Positions 34,336 through 43,827 are shown, numbered from the stretch's first letter. The stretch: 64,000 nt of DNA from PGYR01 sp034670025 (GCA_034670025.1 JAXMOE010000001.1:1-64000), one strand, 5' to 3'. The notes: generated from the letters alone by a model not told the origin. Numbers and translations: made by a program.

Positions 34336-35499
34336 ATGAATAAGAAATATTTAGAAAAAGGATTTAACACAAGATCATTGCACGTAGGTAACGAGCCAGA
34401 CCCAGCAACGGGTGCTGTATCTCCACCAATTTTCCAAACATCGACCTTTGCTCAATCGTCTCCCGGTGTTCACCGTGGTTATGAATACACAAGGTCGCAC
34501 AACCCTACGAGAACAAGATTACAAGAGTGTTTGGCTGCGTTAGAAAATGCAAAGCATTGCTACGTTACAGCTACTGGTATGTCAGCAGAAATGTTGATAC
34601 TCCAAGCTATGCCAAAGGGATCGACTATTTTGTGTGGCGATGATGTTTATGGTGGTACTTACAGATTATTTACTACTGTTTACAATGATGATTTTAATTT
34701 CGTGTTCACTGATACGAGTAAGACTGAAGACACTCTGAAGAAGATTGATGAGCTAAAGCCCTCTCTTATTTGGGTGGAATCGCCTACTAATCCATTGTTG
34801 AAACTTAGCGATATAAAAGCTATCACAAAGAAAGCGAAAGAAGTCGGTGCTATTACTGCAGTTGACAACACTTTTATGAGTCCTTATTTCCAAAATCCAT
34901 TGGACTTGGGTGCTGATATTGCTTATCACTCTATGTCTAAGTATATCAACGGTCACAGCGATGTGGTTGCTGGTGCTATTATGCTCAATGATGATGAGTT
35001 AGCTCAGGAAATTTTCAGATTGCAAAACTCTATCGGCCCATCACAATCACCTTTCGATAGCTGGTTGGTTCTTCGTGGAGTGAAGACTTTGGGTATCAGA
35101 ATGAAGCAACACGAGCAAAATGCTATCAAACTTGCTGAATATTTGGAAGGTCACGATAAGGTAGAGAAAGTTGTTTACCCAGGATTGCAATCGCACCCAC
35201 ACCACGGCTTAGCTAAAGAGCAAATGTCAGGTTTTGGGGGTATGATTACTTTCTTCATCAAAGGTGGATTGGACGGAGCGAGAAAATTCTTAGAAAATGT
35301 TGACCTATTCGTATTGGCTGAGAGCTTAGGTGGGGTAGAGAGCTTAATCGAAAGCCCTGCTATTATGACTCACGCATCAATCCCTAAGAAGGAAAGAGAG
35401 AAAATCGGTCTTTCTGACAATCTTATCCGTGTTTCTGTTGGAATAGAAGAAATTGACGATTTGATTGCAGATATGGAACACGCATTCTCTAAAGTGTAG
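34336..35499 (+). CDS. Cystathionine gamma-synthase/lyase family enzyme
   Basis: A 387-residue Cys/Met metabolism PLP enzyme. The family signature surrounds the PLP lysine K202 in AYHSMSKYINGHSDVV; YEYTRSHNPTR and SGFGGMITF are also present. Family members either cleave cystathionine to cysteine (lyase) or form it from an acyl-homoserine (synthase). Co-location with cystathionine beta-synthase favours the lyase direction, completing homocysteine-to-cysteine conversion. Sequence alone does not settle this, so no symbol is given. Confidence 0.9.
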   Translation: MNKKYLEKGFNTRSLHVGNEPDPATGAVSPPIFQTSTFAQSSPGVHRGYEYTRSHNPTRTRLQECLAALENAKHCYVTATGMSAEMLILQAMPKGSTILCGDDVYGGTYRLFTTVYNDDFNFVFTDTSKTEDTLKKIDELKPSLIWVESPTNPLLKLSDIKAITKKAKEVGAITAVDNTFMSPYFQNPLDLGADIAYHSMSKYINGHSDVVAGAIMLNDDELAQEIFRLQNSIGPSQSPFDSWLVLRGVKTLGIRMKQHEQNAIKLAEYLEGHDKVEKVVYPGLQSHPHHGLAKEQMSGFGGMITFFIKGGLDGARKFLENVDLFVLAESLGGVESLIESPAIMTHASIPKKEREKIGLSDNLIRVSVGIEEIDDLIADMEHAFSKV

Positions 35500-35502
35500 C
35501 CA

Positions 35503-36171
35503 ATGAGTAAGTTAGCTGTAGTATTGTTGAGTGGTGGTATGGATTCCGCCGTTACTGCTGCCATTGCCAAAGAGCAGGGGTATGACATTGCCTGTTTGCA
35601 CTTGAACTATGGGCAAAAGACTCAGGAGCGAGAGTTGAAGCAATTCAACAAGCTCTGCGATGAGTTCGGTGCGGTGTCGAGATTGGTAACGGACGTAAGA
35701 TTTCTTTCTCAAATTGGCGGCTCCAGCTTAACCGATGAGAAGATTGAAATCACGGATGCCGATTTGGATTCGGAAGAAATTCCGACGAGTTACGTCCCAT
35801 TCCGAAATGCTAATATATTGGCTATAGCGACGAGTTGGGCAGAGGTGATAGGTGCTGAAACTCTATTCATTGGTGCTGTTTACGAAGATAGCAGCGGTTA
35901 CCCAGACACGAGACGAGAGTTTTTCGAGGCATTCGAACAAGTGATATCTACTGGAACAAAGCCAAGCACACAAATCAAGATAGAGACTCCTATTATTGAT
36001 ATGAACAAAGATGAGATAATAAGAAAGGGACAAGAGCTGAATGTCCCTTTTTCTGAGACTTGGAGTTGCTACAGGAATAATGATGTAGCTTGTGGCAAAT
36101 GTGACTCCTGCGGACTGCGACTACGTGCATTCGACAGGGTTGGGATGGAAGATCCTATTGAGTATAAGTGA
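35503..36171 (+). CDS. queC: 7-cyano-7-deazaguanine synthase
   Basis: A 222-residue ATP-dependent enzyme converting 7-carboxy-7-deazaguanine to preQ0 in queuosine synthesis. The PP-loop SGGMDSAV is at about 10-17. The C-terminal zinc site is formed by the cysteines of WSCYRNNDVACGKCDSCGLR. The ATG lies three bases after the stop of the PLP enzyme gene, so it is in the same transcript. No other queuosine genes (queD, queE, queF) occur in the window. Confidence 0.95.
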   Translation: MSKLAVVLLSGGMDSAVTAAIAKEQGYDIACLHLNYGQKTQERELKQFNKLCDEFGAVSRLVTDVRFLSQIGGSSLTDEKIEITDADLDSEEIPTSYVPFRNANILAIATSWAEVIGAETLFIGAVYEDSSGYPDTRREFFEAFEQVISTGTKPSTQIKIETPIIDMNKDEIIRKGQELNVPFSETWSCYRNNDVACGKCDSCGLRLRAFDRVGMEDPIEYK

Positions 36172-36231
36172 TTATTTGATGCTATTTAGATTGATTGTGA
36201 GCAATTAAAATCTAATTATTTCAAGTTTTCT

Positions 36232-36262
36232 TTTGAATATTATATATAAGCTATTATATTTG
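36232..36262 (+). promoter_or_regulatory. Bacteroidota-type promoter of rpsD
   Basis: TTTG at 36232-36235 and TATATTTG at 36255-36262 are separated by 19 bases, matching the TTTG-N19/20-TAnnTTTG consensus recognised by the primary sigma factor of Bacteroidota. The following TAGTCTTATTA resembles the start region of the rplU promoter. Confidence 0.75.
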
Positions 36263-36313
36263 TAGTCTTATTAGAAAATGAATACAAAAAACTAAAATTA
36301 TTTTGGTAAAACG

Positions 36314-36916
36314 ATGAACTATACTGGACCAAAAGTTAGGCTATCCCGTAAAATTGGGATACACATGGACTCAAAAGCAGCTAAAGTAGGTGCTAAAAAA
36401 TCTTATCCTCCGGGACAACACGGCAACAGCAAAAGACGTAAGAAGATGTCTGATTACGGAAAGCAGTTGTTAGAAAAGCAAAGATTGAAATTGCAATACA
36501 ATGTAAGTGAAAAGCAAATGAAAAAAGCTTACAAAGAGGCAACAAGATTAGATGGTAACACTGGTACTTTGCTTATGTTGCAATTAGAGCACAGATTGGA
36601 CGCTTTGGTTTACAGAGCTGGTTTTGCTCGTACGCTTTATGCAGCGAGACAATATGTAGCTCACGGTCACATATTAGTAAATGGAAAGAAAGTTGATAGA
36701 CCTTCTTACTATGTTCAGATTAATGACACAATTTCTGTTAAGCCGAAAGCTCAAAAGATAGAAGCTATACAGGAAGCAGTAAGAGGAACAGGAAACCCTG
36801 AGTACTTGGACGTAAACAAAGCAGATTTTGCTGCTAAGTTACTTCACGAACCAGAAGCAACTGATATTCCAGTTCAAGTTGAAATTCCATTAGTAGTAGA
36901 GTATTACTCAAGATAA
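36314..36916 (+). CDS. rpsD: 30S ribosomal protein S4
   Basis: A 200-residue primary 16S rRNA-binding protein. YTGPKVRLSRKIG at the N terminus, PGQHG, and the S4 RNA-binding domain (LEHRLDALVYRAGFARTLYAARQYVAHGHILVNGKKV, about residues 96-132) are all present. Unusually for S4 it is not next to rpsK/rpoA here but stands alone between its own promoter and terminator. S4 often represses its own mRNA; no recognisable leader structure could be assigned. Confidence 0.97.
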   Translation: MNYTGPKVRLSRKIGIHMDSKAAKVGAKKSYPPGQHGNSKRRKKMSDYGKQLLEKQRLKLQYNVSEKQMKKAYKEATRLDGNTGTLLMLQLEHRLDALVYRAGFARTLYAARQYVAHGHILVNGKKVDRPSYYVQINDTISVKPKAQKIEAIQEAVRGTGNPEYLDVNKADFAAKLLHEPEATDIPVQVEIPLVVEYYSR

Positions 36917-36943
36917 TAACTCGCTACTTATTAGAGATTATAA

Positions 36944-36970
36944 AAAATCCCGCTCAAAAGGCGGGATTTT
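36944..36970. terminator. Bidirectional terminator of rpsD and aldehyde dehydrogenase
   Basis: A 10-bp stem AAAATCCCGC/GCGGGATTTT with a seven-base loop has T runs on both strands. It lies between the converging rpsD and aldehyde dehydrogenase genes. Confidence 0.92.
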
Positions 36971-36996
36971 TTTGTTATACATTTCTTGATTATTTC

Positions 36997-38508
36997 CTAA
37001 TCATCGTAATTATCTATCTGAGCTCTCTGCAACTTATCAGAGTAGTCAATGTAAACAGTCTTCCACTCAGTGAAAATATCGAACACAGTCCAGCCGCCTT
37101 CTCTGTGGCCGTTGCCTGTTCCTTTTACTCCACCAAATGGCATGTGCGCTTCTGCCCCAATAGTTGGTGCATTGACATAAGTGATTCCTGCTTCCAACTC
37201 ACGGATAGCCAACCAGCTATTTCTAACATTGTTTGTGTAGATAGATGACGATAGCCCATAGTCAACAGAGTTAGATAAATCGAATGCTTCTTCTAATGTA
37301 TCAAATTTGGAAATAGACAGCACTGGCCCGAATATCTCTTCTTGGAATATTCTCATATCCTTAGTTACATTTGTGAAAAGTGTTGGCTCAATGAAGTTCC
37401 CATTGTCCAAATCGAAATTATCATCTGATTTCTTGTAACTATTTCCAGCTCTGTTGCCACCGAGTTCCAATTTAGCCCCTTCCGATTTGCCAATTTCAAT
37501 ATATCCCATAATCTTGTTGATTGCTTTCTGGTTGATTACTGGACCGACATCTGTTTTTGGGTTGAGTCCATCTCCGAGTTTTAGCTTGTTTACTCTTTCT
37601 TTGAACATGTCTATAAATTTATCGTGGATAGCGGAGTGAAGTAAAACTCTACTCGTAGCAGTACATCGCTGACCTGTAGTTCCATAAGCTCCCCAGAGTG
37701 CACCTTCTAAAGCAAGTTCGAGGTTTGCGTCATCCATTACTATCTGGGCATTCTTGCCACCCATTTCGAGTGATACTTTTTTGTTAAGCTCGCCACATTT
37801 TGCGGCTATGCTCTTTCCTGTTTTAGTTGAGCCAGTAAAGCCAATTAGGTTGATATCGGGATGATTGACAATAGCATCACCAATCTCAGCTGCACCGTGA
37901 AGTACATTGAATACACCTTTTGGCAGACCCGCTTGTTCCATTATCTCTGCGAATATGTTAGCAGATAGGGGACTGTCCTCACTTGGTTTGAATATCACAA
38001 CATTACCAGCAGCAAGTGCAGGAATTATCTTCCACGAAGGTACTGCTATTGGGAAGTTCCAAGCCGTGATGATACCACAGATACCAACCGGTACTCTGAA
38101 TGATAGGTTCATCTTGTCAGGCATCTCGCTCGGTGCGTTGTGACCGAAAAGTCTTCTTGTTTCCGTGGCTGCATAGTAACAAGTGTCGATAGCTTCCTGT
38201 ATATCGCCTTTTGTTTCAAAGACTGGTTTGCCCATTTCTCTGGTCATTATCTCAGCCAATTCATCTTTTCTTGCAGCGAATATATCGCCAGCTACTCTTA
38301 AGATATCGCCTCTTTTTGGGGCAGGTAATCTTTTCCATTTTGCATAAGCATATTTTGATGCTTCTACAGCATCATTCAAATCATCGCTGTTTGATACTGG
38401 AAATTCTCCAATAATGTCGTCCTTGTTTGCAGGAGAAATATTGTTGAAAGTCCTTTGGCTGCTCGATTGTCGCCACACACTATTTACGTAATTATTATAT
38501 TGTTCCAT
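36997..38508 (-). CDS. NAD(P)-dependent aldehyde dehydrogenase
   Basis: A 503-residue ALDH-superfamily enzyme with the classical motifs: ITAWNFPIAVPSWKIIPAL, GFTGSTKTGKSIA (cofactor binding), VSLEMGGKN with the general-base Glu, TGQRCTATSR with the nucleophilic Cys, and EEIFGPVLS. The order and C-terminal GVKGTGNGHREGG resemble the alpha-aminoadipic/ketoglutarate semialdehyde dehydrogenase branch, but the substrate is uncertain. It is monocistronic, with a terminator on its 3' side. Confidence 0.9.
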   Translation of the reverse strand: MEQYNNYVNSVWRQSSSQRTFNNISPANKDDIIGEFPVSNSDDLNDAVEASKYAYAKWKRLPAPKRGDILRVAGDIFAARKDELAEIMTREMGKPVFETKGDIQEAIDTCYYAATETRRLFGHNAPSEMPDKMNLSFRVPVGICGIITAWNFPIAVPSWKIIPALAAGNVVIFKPSEDSPLSANIFAEIMEQAGLPKGVFNVLHGAAEIGDAIVNHPDINLIGFTGSTKTGKSIAAKCGELNKKVSLEMGGKNAQIVMDDANLELALEGALWGAYGTTGQRCTATSRVLLHSAIHDKFIDMFKERVNKLKLGDGLNPKTDVGPVINQKAINKIMGYIEIGKSEGAKLELGGNRAGNSYKKSDDNFDLDNGNFIEPTLFTNVTKDMRIFQEEIFGPVLSISKFDTLEEAFDLSNSVDYGLSSSIYTNNVRNSWLAIRELEAGITYVNAPTIGAEAHMPFGGVKGTGNGHREGGWTVFDIFTEWKTVYIDYSDKLQRAQIDNYDD

Positions 38509-38536
38509 ATTAAATTCATTCCAAATTTTCAGTTAT

Positions 38537-38561
38537 AAAAAAAGGGTAGCAATTGCTACCC
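38537..38561 (-). terminator. Terminator of the BNR-repeat T9SS gene
   Basis: The perfect 18-base palindrome GGGTAGCAATTGCTACCC is followed on the minus strand by seven T residues. Its arms are nearly identical to those of the terminator at 47846-47878. Confidence 0.85.
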
Positions 38562-38607
38562 TGTAATATAATAAATATTCTTTAATTCCAATGAAGTGAC
38601 TTATTTT

Positions 38608-40068
38608 TTACTCAACAACAAAAGAGCTACTCTCACTTAGACCGTTTGAATATAATATTTCTAAAATATAAGTACCAGCTGAAAATCTAATTTCTTTGCT
38701 TAAAGTTGTTTTGATAACAGTAGAATTGAAATTCTCATTAAATTTAGAGTGTTCTCTACCATCAACTCCAATTATTGTAATCTCTGCAGAACCTATAGAT
38801 ATTGGAATAAGTTCAATATTCAAATTTTTCCCTTTTGAAATAGGGTTAGGGTAAAGGAGCAACTCACGCTCTAATTTTTTAAATTCAACATTAGTTATAG
38901 TAATAGGTTTACTTATATCAACCTCAAATACGTAACTACCATAAGAAGTTAAAAATAATCTATTATCAAATATCATATAATCAGAAGGACGAGTATATCC
39001 ATAATCATCACTTAACGATTTTGGATTATTTGGTAAAATTCTTGAGATTTTATTATTTTCGAAATCATAGAACTTCATACTTCCATTAATTGCTTCTCCT
39101 AATAGATATTTATCTGTGTATAGTTCTATATTATATGGGAGATAAGCATTCACAAGAGTGTCTTGTTCATAAAGTAAAGTGTTCCAAGTTTCCCCATCAT
39201 CTGTTGATTCATAAATCAGATTATCTCCAAATGGTTCTCCAAAGATATTGTTTCTATACTTATTATCTATTATTCCCCATACAAGCAATCTACCATCAGA
39301 ATCATATAAGAATGTATTGGAGAAGTTGTCAAATTTAACTTCTTTTTTTTCCCATGTTTTACCCTGGTCAGAAGTAGATACAAGATATTTTAAATAAATT
39401 AGCGAGTCATTAATTGTCTTACCGTCAATATAGTAAAAGTTTAACTGATTATCTTTGCTGTAAAAAAAACTTGTAATATTTGGAAAATTATTATCCTGAA
39501 ATAATGTATCTATAGGTATTCTAACAGAATTCCAGTTACCTGTACTATTTGAATAAAATGATAGGTAGAAAGATTTCTTTTTTTCAATTATACTACTGTA
39601 GAGTGCAGCTACTTCACCACTACTTGATTTTTTTACTGTACTATACATAAAAGACCTCTCTAATTCATGTCTATTCCAATTAATACCTTTATCGTTAGAT
39701 ATAAAAACATCATTATTTTCTGTAAAAAGTAAAATTGTACTATCATTAGCAAAGATGAATTGCGTAGGTGTTCTGTTAATTTTTTCCTTTTGAATTAAAT
39801 CTTCATTTTTTTGAGTGAACAGGAGTTCCCAATTGCTCCCTTCATTTGATGACTTAAATATTTTAATATTTGATGTATAAGAAATAGGGTTATCATTCAA
39901 AACCTCATTGCCAGCCACAAATATGTCACCTTTTGAATTACTTTCAATAACTTCAAATCGTATATCCTCATTAACTAAAACAGGTGAAAAATTAAAAACA
40001 TCATAGGCATTCAATGAAATAATTGGAACTGAAAAAAATACGATTAATATTATACAAAGCATTATCAT
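38608..40068 (-). CDS. BNR/Asp-box repeat (sialidase-like propeller) T9SS cargo protein
   Basis: A 486-residue secreted protein. A hydrophobic leader (about 1-21) is followed by at least four Asp-box turns of the SxDxGxxW type: SSNEGSNW, SNDKGINW, STSDQGKTW and STDDGETW, marking blades of a sialidase/VPS10-like propeller. The last 85 residues are a T9SS sorting domain (LLLYPNPISKGKN ... SAGTYILEILYSNG). Catalytic arginines of true sialidases are not evident, so a structural or binding role is more likely. The first two ATGs lie close together at 40068. Confidence 0.85.
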   Translation of the reverse strand: MIMLCIILIVFFSVPIISLNAYDVFNFSPVLVNEDIRFEVIESNSKGDIFVAGNEVLNDNPISYTSNIKIFKSSNEGSNWELLFTQKNEDLIQKEKINRTPTQFIFANDSTILLFTENNDVFISNDKGINWNRHELERSFMYSTVKKSSSGEVAALYSSIIEKKKSFYLSFYSNSTGNWNSVRIPIDTLFQDNNFPNITSFFYSKDNQLNFYYIDGKTINDSLIYLKYLVSTSDQGKTWEKKEVKFDNFSNTFLYDSDGRLLVWGIIDNKYRNNIFGEPFGDNLIYESTDDGETWNTLLYEQDTLVNAYLPYNIELYTDKYLLGEAINGSMKFYDFENNKISRILPNNPKSLSDDYGYTRPSDYMIFDNRLFLTSYGSYVFEVDISKPITITNVEFKKLERELLLYPNPISKGKNLNIELIPISIGSAEITIIGVDGREHSKFNENFNSTVIKTTLSKEIRFSAGTYILEILYSNGLSESSSFVVE

Positions 40069-40107
40069 GTTTATTATGGTAATTGTTAAAGTAATATATC
40101 AATATAC

Positions 40108-40141
40108 AAAAAAAAGTTAGTCCAACAAGAGGACTAACTTT
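40108..40141 (-). terminator. Terminator downstream of the transaldolase-like gene
   Basis: An 11-bp perfect stem AAAGTTAGTCC/GGACTAACTTT with a seven-base loop is followed by T residues on the minus strand. It separates the aldolase transcript from the BNR protein gene. Confidence 0.9.
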
Positions 40142-40171
40142 ATAATATCTTATAGATATGTAATTTTTTAC

Positions 40172-40852
40172 CTACTCACCAGAAGGATTTACTTTTGCTT
40201 TTTCAGCTTGCATTCTTTTATAGTCTGCAAGGAAAGCGTCGAGACCTTTGTCTGTAAGTGGGTGGTTGAGTGATTGCATTAGCACATTGTGGGGAACGGT
40301 AGCAATATCAGCACCAGCCATAGCAGCTCCGACTAAGTGTCTTTGGTGGCGAACAGATGCCGCTATTATCTCTGATTCGTATAAGTTTACATCCCAGATT
40401 TCAGCTACTTCTTCTACTACTTGGTTGCCATCGTGCGATATATCGTCCAATCTACCCATAAATATAGATACATAAGTAGCACCAGCATTGTTAGCAGCTA
40501 TTGCTTGAGTTGGAGAAAATATTAATGTTACGTTAGTAGGAATATCTTGCTTTGCAAGAGCATTCACAGCTTTCAATCCTTCGCCAATCATTGGTATTTT
40601 TATTGTTGCTTCTGGAAACCACGACAGAATGTCTTCGGCTTCTCTTAGCATATCATCTTTCTTTGTAGAATTTACTTCTACAGATAAGTGGCCGCCAACC
40701 AATTCGTGTATTTCTAATATTCTTTTCTTTACATCGACATTTGGGTCTTCTTTGGCTAATAAGCTGGGGTTAGTAGTAACTCCGTCTATTATTCCCATTT
40801 CGTTGACTTCGCGTATGTGGTCTATGTTCGCAGTATCTATATATAATTGCAT
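40172..40852 (-). CDS. Transaldolase / fructose-6-phosphate aldolase family (TalC/Fsa-like)
   Basis: A 226-residue small transaldolase-type Schiff-base enzyme. The N-terminal MQLYIDTANID, GVTTNPSLLAKE and the lysine-bearing EATIKIPMIGEG (K85) are hallmarks. Enzymes of this size are either single-domain transaldolases of the pentose phosphate pathway or fructose-6-phosphate aldolases; lineage and the absence of another transaldolase here favour transaldolase activity. It ends in a charged tail (MQAEKAKVNPSGE). It lies 71 bp after coaE and may be the last gene of that operon. Confidence 0.9.
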   Translation of the reverse strand: MQLYIDTANIDHIREVNEMGIIDGVTTNPSLLAKEDPNVDVKKRILEIHELVGGHLSVEVNSTKKDDMLREAEDILSWFPEATIKIPMIGEGLKAVNALAKQDIPTNVTLIFSPTQAIAANNAGATYVSIFMGRLDDISHDGNQVVEEVAEIWDVNLYESEIIAASVRHQRHLVGAAMAGADIATVPHNVLMQSLNHPLTDKGLDAFLADYKRMQAEKAKVNPSGE

Positions 40853-40923
40853 AATATAATTCTGTTGTGATTAATTGGTGTAATGTTAAACAAATCTAAT
40901 GATTTAGTTTGTATAAATAAAAT

Positions 40924-41568
40924 TTATTCTTCTTCATCCGAATCATTCGGAGGTAATATTTTCAAAATGGGCATCAGTGCATCGTAAGCTTTTCTTAGCT
41001 CTTCTAATGTTCCATTGTTTTCAATTGTGAAATCAGCCAACTTTTTCTTTTCTATTGGGTTGAGCTGCGAATTTATAATTATTCTTATTCTTTCTTCTGT
41101 TAGTCCACTCCTTGTCATAACTCTGTCTATCACTTTATCTTCCTCAGTGAACACAGTAACTATATAGTCATAGCCCTCGGCCATACCAGATTCGAACATA
41201 AGAGCACTTTCTACAAAGATTCTTTTTTCACCTTGGTCGGCTAATTCGTCTAGCTTTTTTACTATTTCATCAATAGCATAGGGGTGAACTATCTGGTTTA
41301 TTTTCTTAACTTTCGAGTGAGTTGAGTGAAATATCAAATCAGAGATTTTCGATTTATTTAGTTCACCTTCGTCGCTATAAATATCATCACCAAATGCTTC
41401 TATTAGCTTGCTTTTGAGTTCCTCGTTCGTTCTCATTAGCTCTTTGGTAATATCATCAGAAGAAATAACTGTGTAGCCATCTTCTTTTATCCAATTGCCA
41501 ACGGTAGACTTGCCAGAGCCAATTCCTCCGGTGATACCAATTATTACTATGTCGTCGTGCTTTGTCAT
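40924..41568 (-). CDS. coaE: Dephospho-CoA kinase
   Basis: A 214-residue P-loop kinase phosphorylating the ribose 3'-hydroxyl of dephospho-CoA, the last step of CoA synthesis. Walker A GITGGIGSGKST (about 11-22), ISSDDITKEL and the LID arginines in RVMTRSGLTEERI are visible. It overlaps the upstream flippase-like gene by four bases. An acidic DSDEEE tail follows the domain. Confidence 0.93.
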   Translation of the reverse strand: MTKHDDIVIIGITGGIGSGKSTVGNWIKEDGYTVISSDDITKELMRTNEELKSKLIEAFGDDIYSDEGELNKSKISDLIFHSTHSKVKKINQIVHPYAIDEIVKKLDELADQGEKRIFVESALMFESGMAEGYDYIVTVFTEEDKVIDRVMTRSGLTEERIRIIINSQLNPIEKKKLADFTIENNGTLEELRKAYDALMPILKILPPNDSDEEE

Positions 41569-42593
41569 TGCTGCACCATCTCCTCTTCTAATTCCTCATC
41601 AGTTGGTATCTTTCTAACATTTTCCCTAATGAAGAACATTCCCCCAAGCAAGAGTTCCATAAGTTTAGAAGCAGCGTGAGCCACAGTAGCATAAGCAAGT
41701 CCTACCTCTGAGCCAATGCCGTAGAGTTGAACCAGTGCGGTAGTAACTAAGTAGTGATAGACCCCAATAGCACCAGGTGTAGGAGCAATAGTAACTCCAA
41801 TTCCTGATACAATAACTAAAAGTAAAGCGTCTTCTATTCCAAGATTATAAGTAGTTTCAAAGCCAAAAGCGAAGAATAATAAATATAATGGCAAGGCATA
41901 AAGTATCCAAATAAATAGAGACTCTGCTGCTATTCTTGCATATTTGGAAGGGTTCTTTATTATGGCAAAACCTTGTCTGAATTTCTCAAACAAGTCATTC
42001 AACTTTAGATATAGTTTATCTGAGAAAGGTTTTACTAATTTATCGAGTGCAAACTTTATCGTTGGTGGATAGAGTGCCAAGAACATAACTATTAGTATAA
42101 ATCCAGAAATGAATACTAATTTCATTGGATCTGTATCTTCTGGGAATGCTTTCAATACTTGATCGCTATTCCAAGTCAGCACTATTGCTATCAGCACACC
42201 GAGAGTGATTAGGTCCAATATTCTTTCTACTAATATTGTAGCGAATGTGCTTGAGTAAGATATTTTCTCTCTTTTGCTATAAATATAAGGACGCACCAAC
42301 TCACCACCACGCGGCGATACATTGTTGAACAGATATCCAACCATAGTGGCGGAGAATAAATTCATTATCGATTTTGCGTCGTGGAATGGAGATAGAAATA
42401 ATTTCCAACGTATTGCCCTCATCAAGTGGGAAAGCACAACGATTGGAATAGGTGCTATAACCCAAAAGTAGTTGATGTCAAGTATTGCATTATACAGCTT
42501 ATCAAAATTAATTCCATCTATTGTTAAATAAACAGAACCAACTAATAAGATTAGCGAAATGCCATACTTCAATATTGTTTTTATTTTGCCCAA
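41565..42593 (-). CDS. Flippase-like / lysylphosphatidylglycerol synthase TM-domain protein (UPF0104)
   Basis: A 342-residue polytopic protein with about eight membrane segments. It matches the UPF0104/LPG_synthase_TM family: HLMRAIRWKLFLSP near residue 60, NNVSPRGGELVRPYI, and IAPTPGAIGVYHYLV near residue 270. There is no C-terminal aminoacyl-transfer domain, so it is not a full MprF. Members are thought to move or modify lipids; the substrate is unknown. It is coupled to coaE downstream (4-bp overlap) and 1 bp after pepT. Confidence 0.85.
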   Translation of the reverse strand: MGKIKTILKYGISLILLVGSVYLTIDGINFDKLYNAILDINYFWVIAPIPIVVLSHLMRAIRWKLFLSPFHDAKSIMNLFSATMVGYLFNNVSPRGGELVRPYIYSKREKISYSSTFATILVERILDLITLGVLIAIVLTWNSDQVLKAFPEDTDPMKLVFISGFILIVMFLALYPPTIKFALDKLVKPFSDKLYLKLNDLFEKFRQGFAIIKNPSKYARIAAESLFIWILYALPLYLLFFAFGFETTYNLGIEDALLLVIVSGIGVTIAPTPGAIGVYHYLVTTALVQLYGIGSEVGLAYATVAHAASKLMELLLGGMFFIRENVRKIPTDEELEEEMVQQ

Positions 42594-42594
42594 A

Positions 42595-43827
42595 CTACCT
42601 TTGTTCTTTGCCCCATAATTGAACTAATTTCAGCATTGTTTCTACAGTCAACTCCAAAAAGTCAACCGAAAGCCACTCTTTGTTACTGTGGAAATTCTGT
42701 CCACCAGTGTAAATATTCGGTGTTGGCAAGCCCATTTCCGTTAGTCGTGAGCCGTCCGTTCCACCTCTGATTGGTTCCCAAACAGGGTTTGCTCCAGCTT
42801 GCTCAGCTGCTTTGTAAAGTAAATCTAAACCAATTGGATTTTCCATTAAAACATCATACATATTTCTGTATGACTTTTTAACAAGCAAATCTATTTTTGC
42901 TTTGGGGAAGTTTGGCTGTACTTCGCTTATTATTTTCTCTACTATTTTTTTCTGTTCTTCTAATCCCTCAGACTTAAAGTCTCTGAAAAGAAGCATAAGT
43001 GTCGATTTTCCGACTCTCGCATCTAATTCGTGAGGGTGTATATATGGTTCAGACCCTTCAGTTGTTTCTGGTGCCATATCTTTCGGCAACTTGGATATTA
43101 TTTCGCTTATTACTCTGATTGAGTTAACCATTCTGTCTTTTGCTTCACCTGGGTGGATTTCGTTACCCGTTACAGTTATCCAAGCATGATCGGCACTGAA
43201 TGTTTCTTTGTTTATCTCACCGGGTAAGCCGCCATCTACGGTGTAAGCGTACTCACAACCAAATTTTTCTATGTCAAACTTATCTGCTCCACGGCCAATT
43301 TCCTCATCGGGAGTGAACCCAATTTTTACTGGACCGTGCTTTATAGAATCATCAGAAGTTAGTATCTCTGCCATTTTCATCATAGCTGAAACACCAGACT
43401 TATCATCGGAGCTAAGGAGCGTTGTGCCGTCAGTAGTAACAATAGTGTGGCCTATACACTTAGCTAATCCTGGATTTTCTTTTTCTTTTATATATTCGTT
43501 GCTGTCGCCAAGTTGAATATCCCCACCTTGATAATTTTCTACTATTTGTGGATTAACTCCAGTAGCATTGAAATCGGGGGATGTATCCATGTGGCAAACA
43601 AAGCCAACAGCGGGTACATTGCCTTCTACGTTGCTAGGTATTGTTGCATAAACATAGCACTCATCAGTAAGCTCTACATCTTGTATTCCCATATCTTTCA
43701 GCTCTTTGACTAATAGCTTAGCCAAATCAAATTGCTTTTCTGTAGAAGGAATAGTCTTGCTTTTTGGGTCTGACTGAGTATCTATTTTCGCATATCTTAT
43801 AAATTTATCAAGTACCTTTTCGCTCAT
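42595..43827 (-). CDS. pepT: Peptidase T (tripeptide aminopeptidase)
   Basis: A 410-residue M20B dizinc peptidase that removes N-terminal residues from tripeptides. Metal and catalytic residues lie in VCHMDTSPDFN (first His and Asp), TLLSSDDKSG (bridging Asp), TPDEEIGRG (catalytic Glu pair), the YTVDGG region, and the final NIYTGGQNFHSNKEW (last His). It is the first gene of the pepT-flippase-coaE operon. Confidence 0.95.
   Translation of the reverse strand: MSEKVLDKFIRYAKIDTQSDPKSKTIPSTEKQFDLAKLLVKELKDMGIQDVELTDECYVYATIPSNVEGNVPAVGFVCHMDTSPDFNATGVNPQIVENYQGGDIQLGDSNEYIKEKENPGLAKCIGHTIVTTDGTTLLSSDDKSGVSAMMKMAEILTSDDSIKHGPVKIGFTPDEEIGRGADKFDIEKFGCEYAYTVDGGLPGEINKETFSADHAWITVTGNEIHPGEAKDRMVNSIRVISEIISKLPKDMAPETTEGSEPYIHPHELDARVGKSTLMLLFRDFKSEGLEEQKKIVEKIISEVQPNFPKAKIDLLVKKSYRNMYDVLMENPIGLDLLYKAAEQAGANPVWEPIRGGTDGSRLTEMGLPTPNIYTGGQNFHSNKEWLSVDFLELTVETMLKLVQLWGKEQR

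Noticed and set aside
40860..40923. Bulged hairpin AAACAAATC/GATTTAGTTT between coaE and the transaldolase-like gene
   Set aside because: AU-only stem with a bulge and no T run; not convincing as terminator, so co-transcription remains possible.
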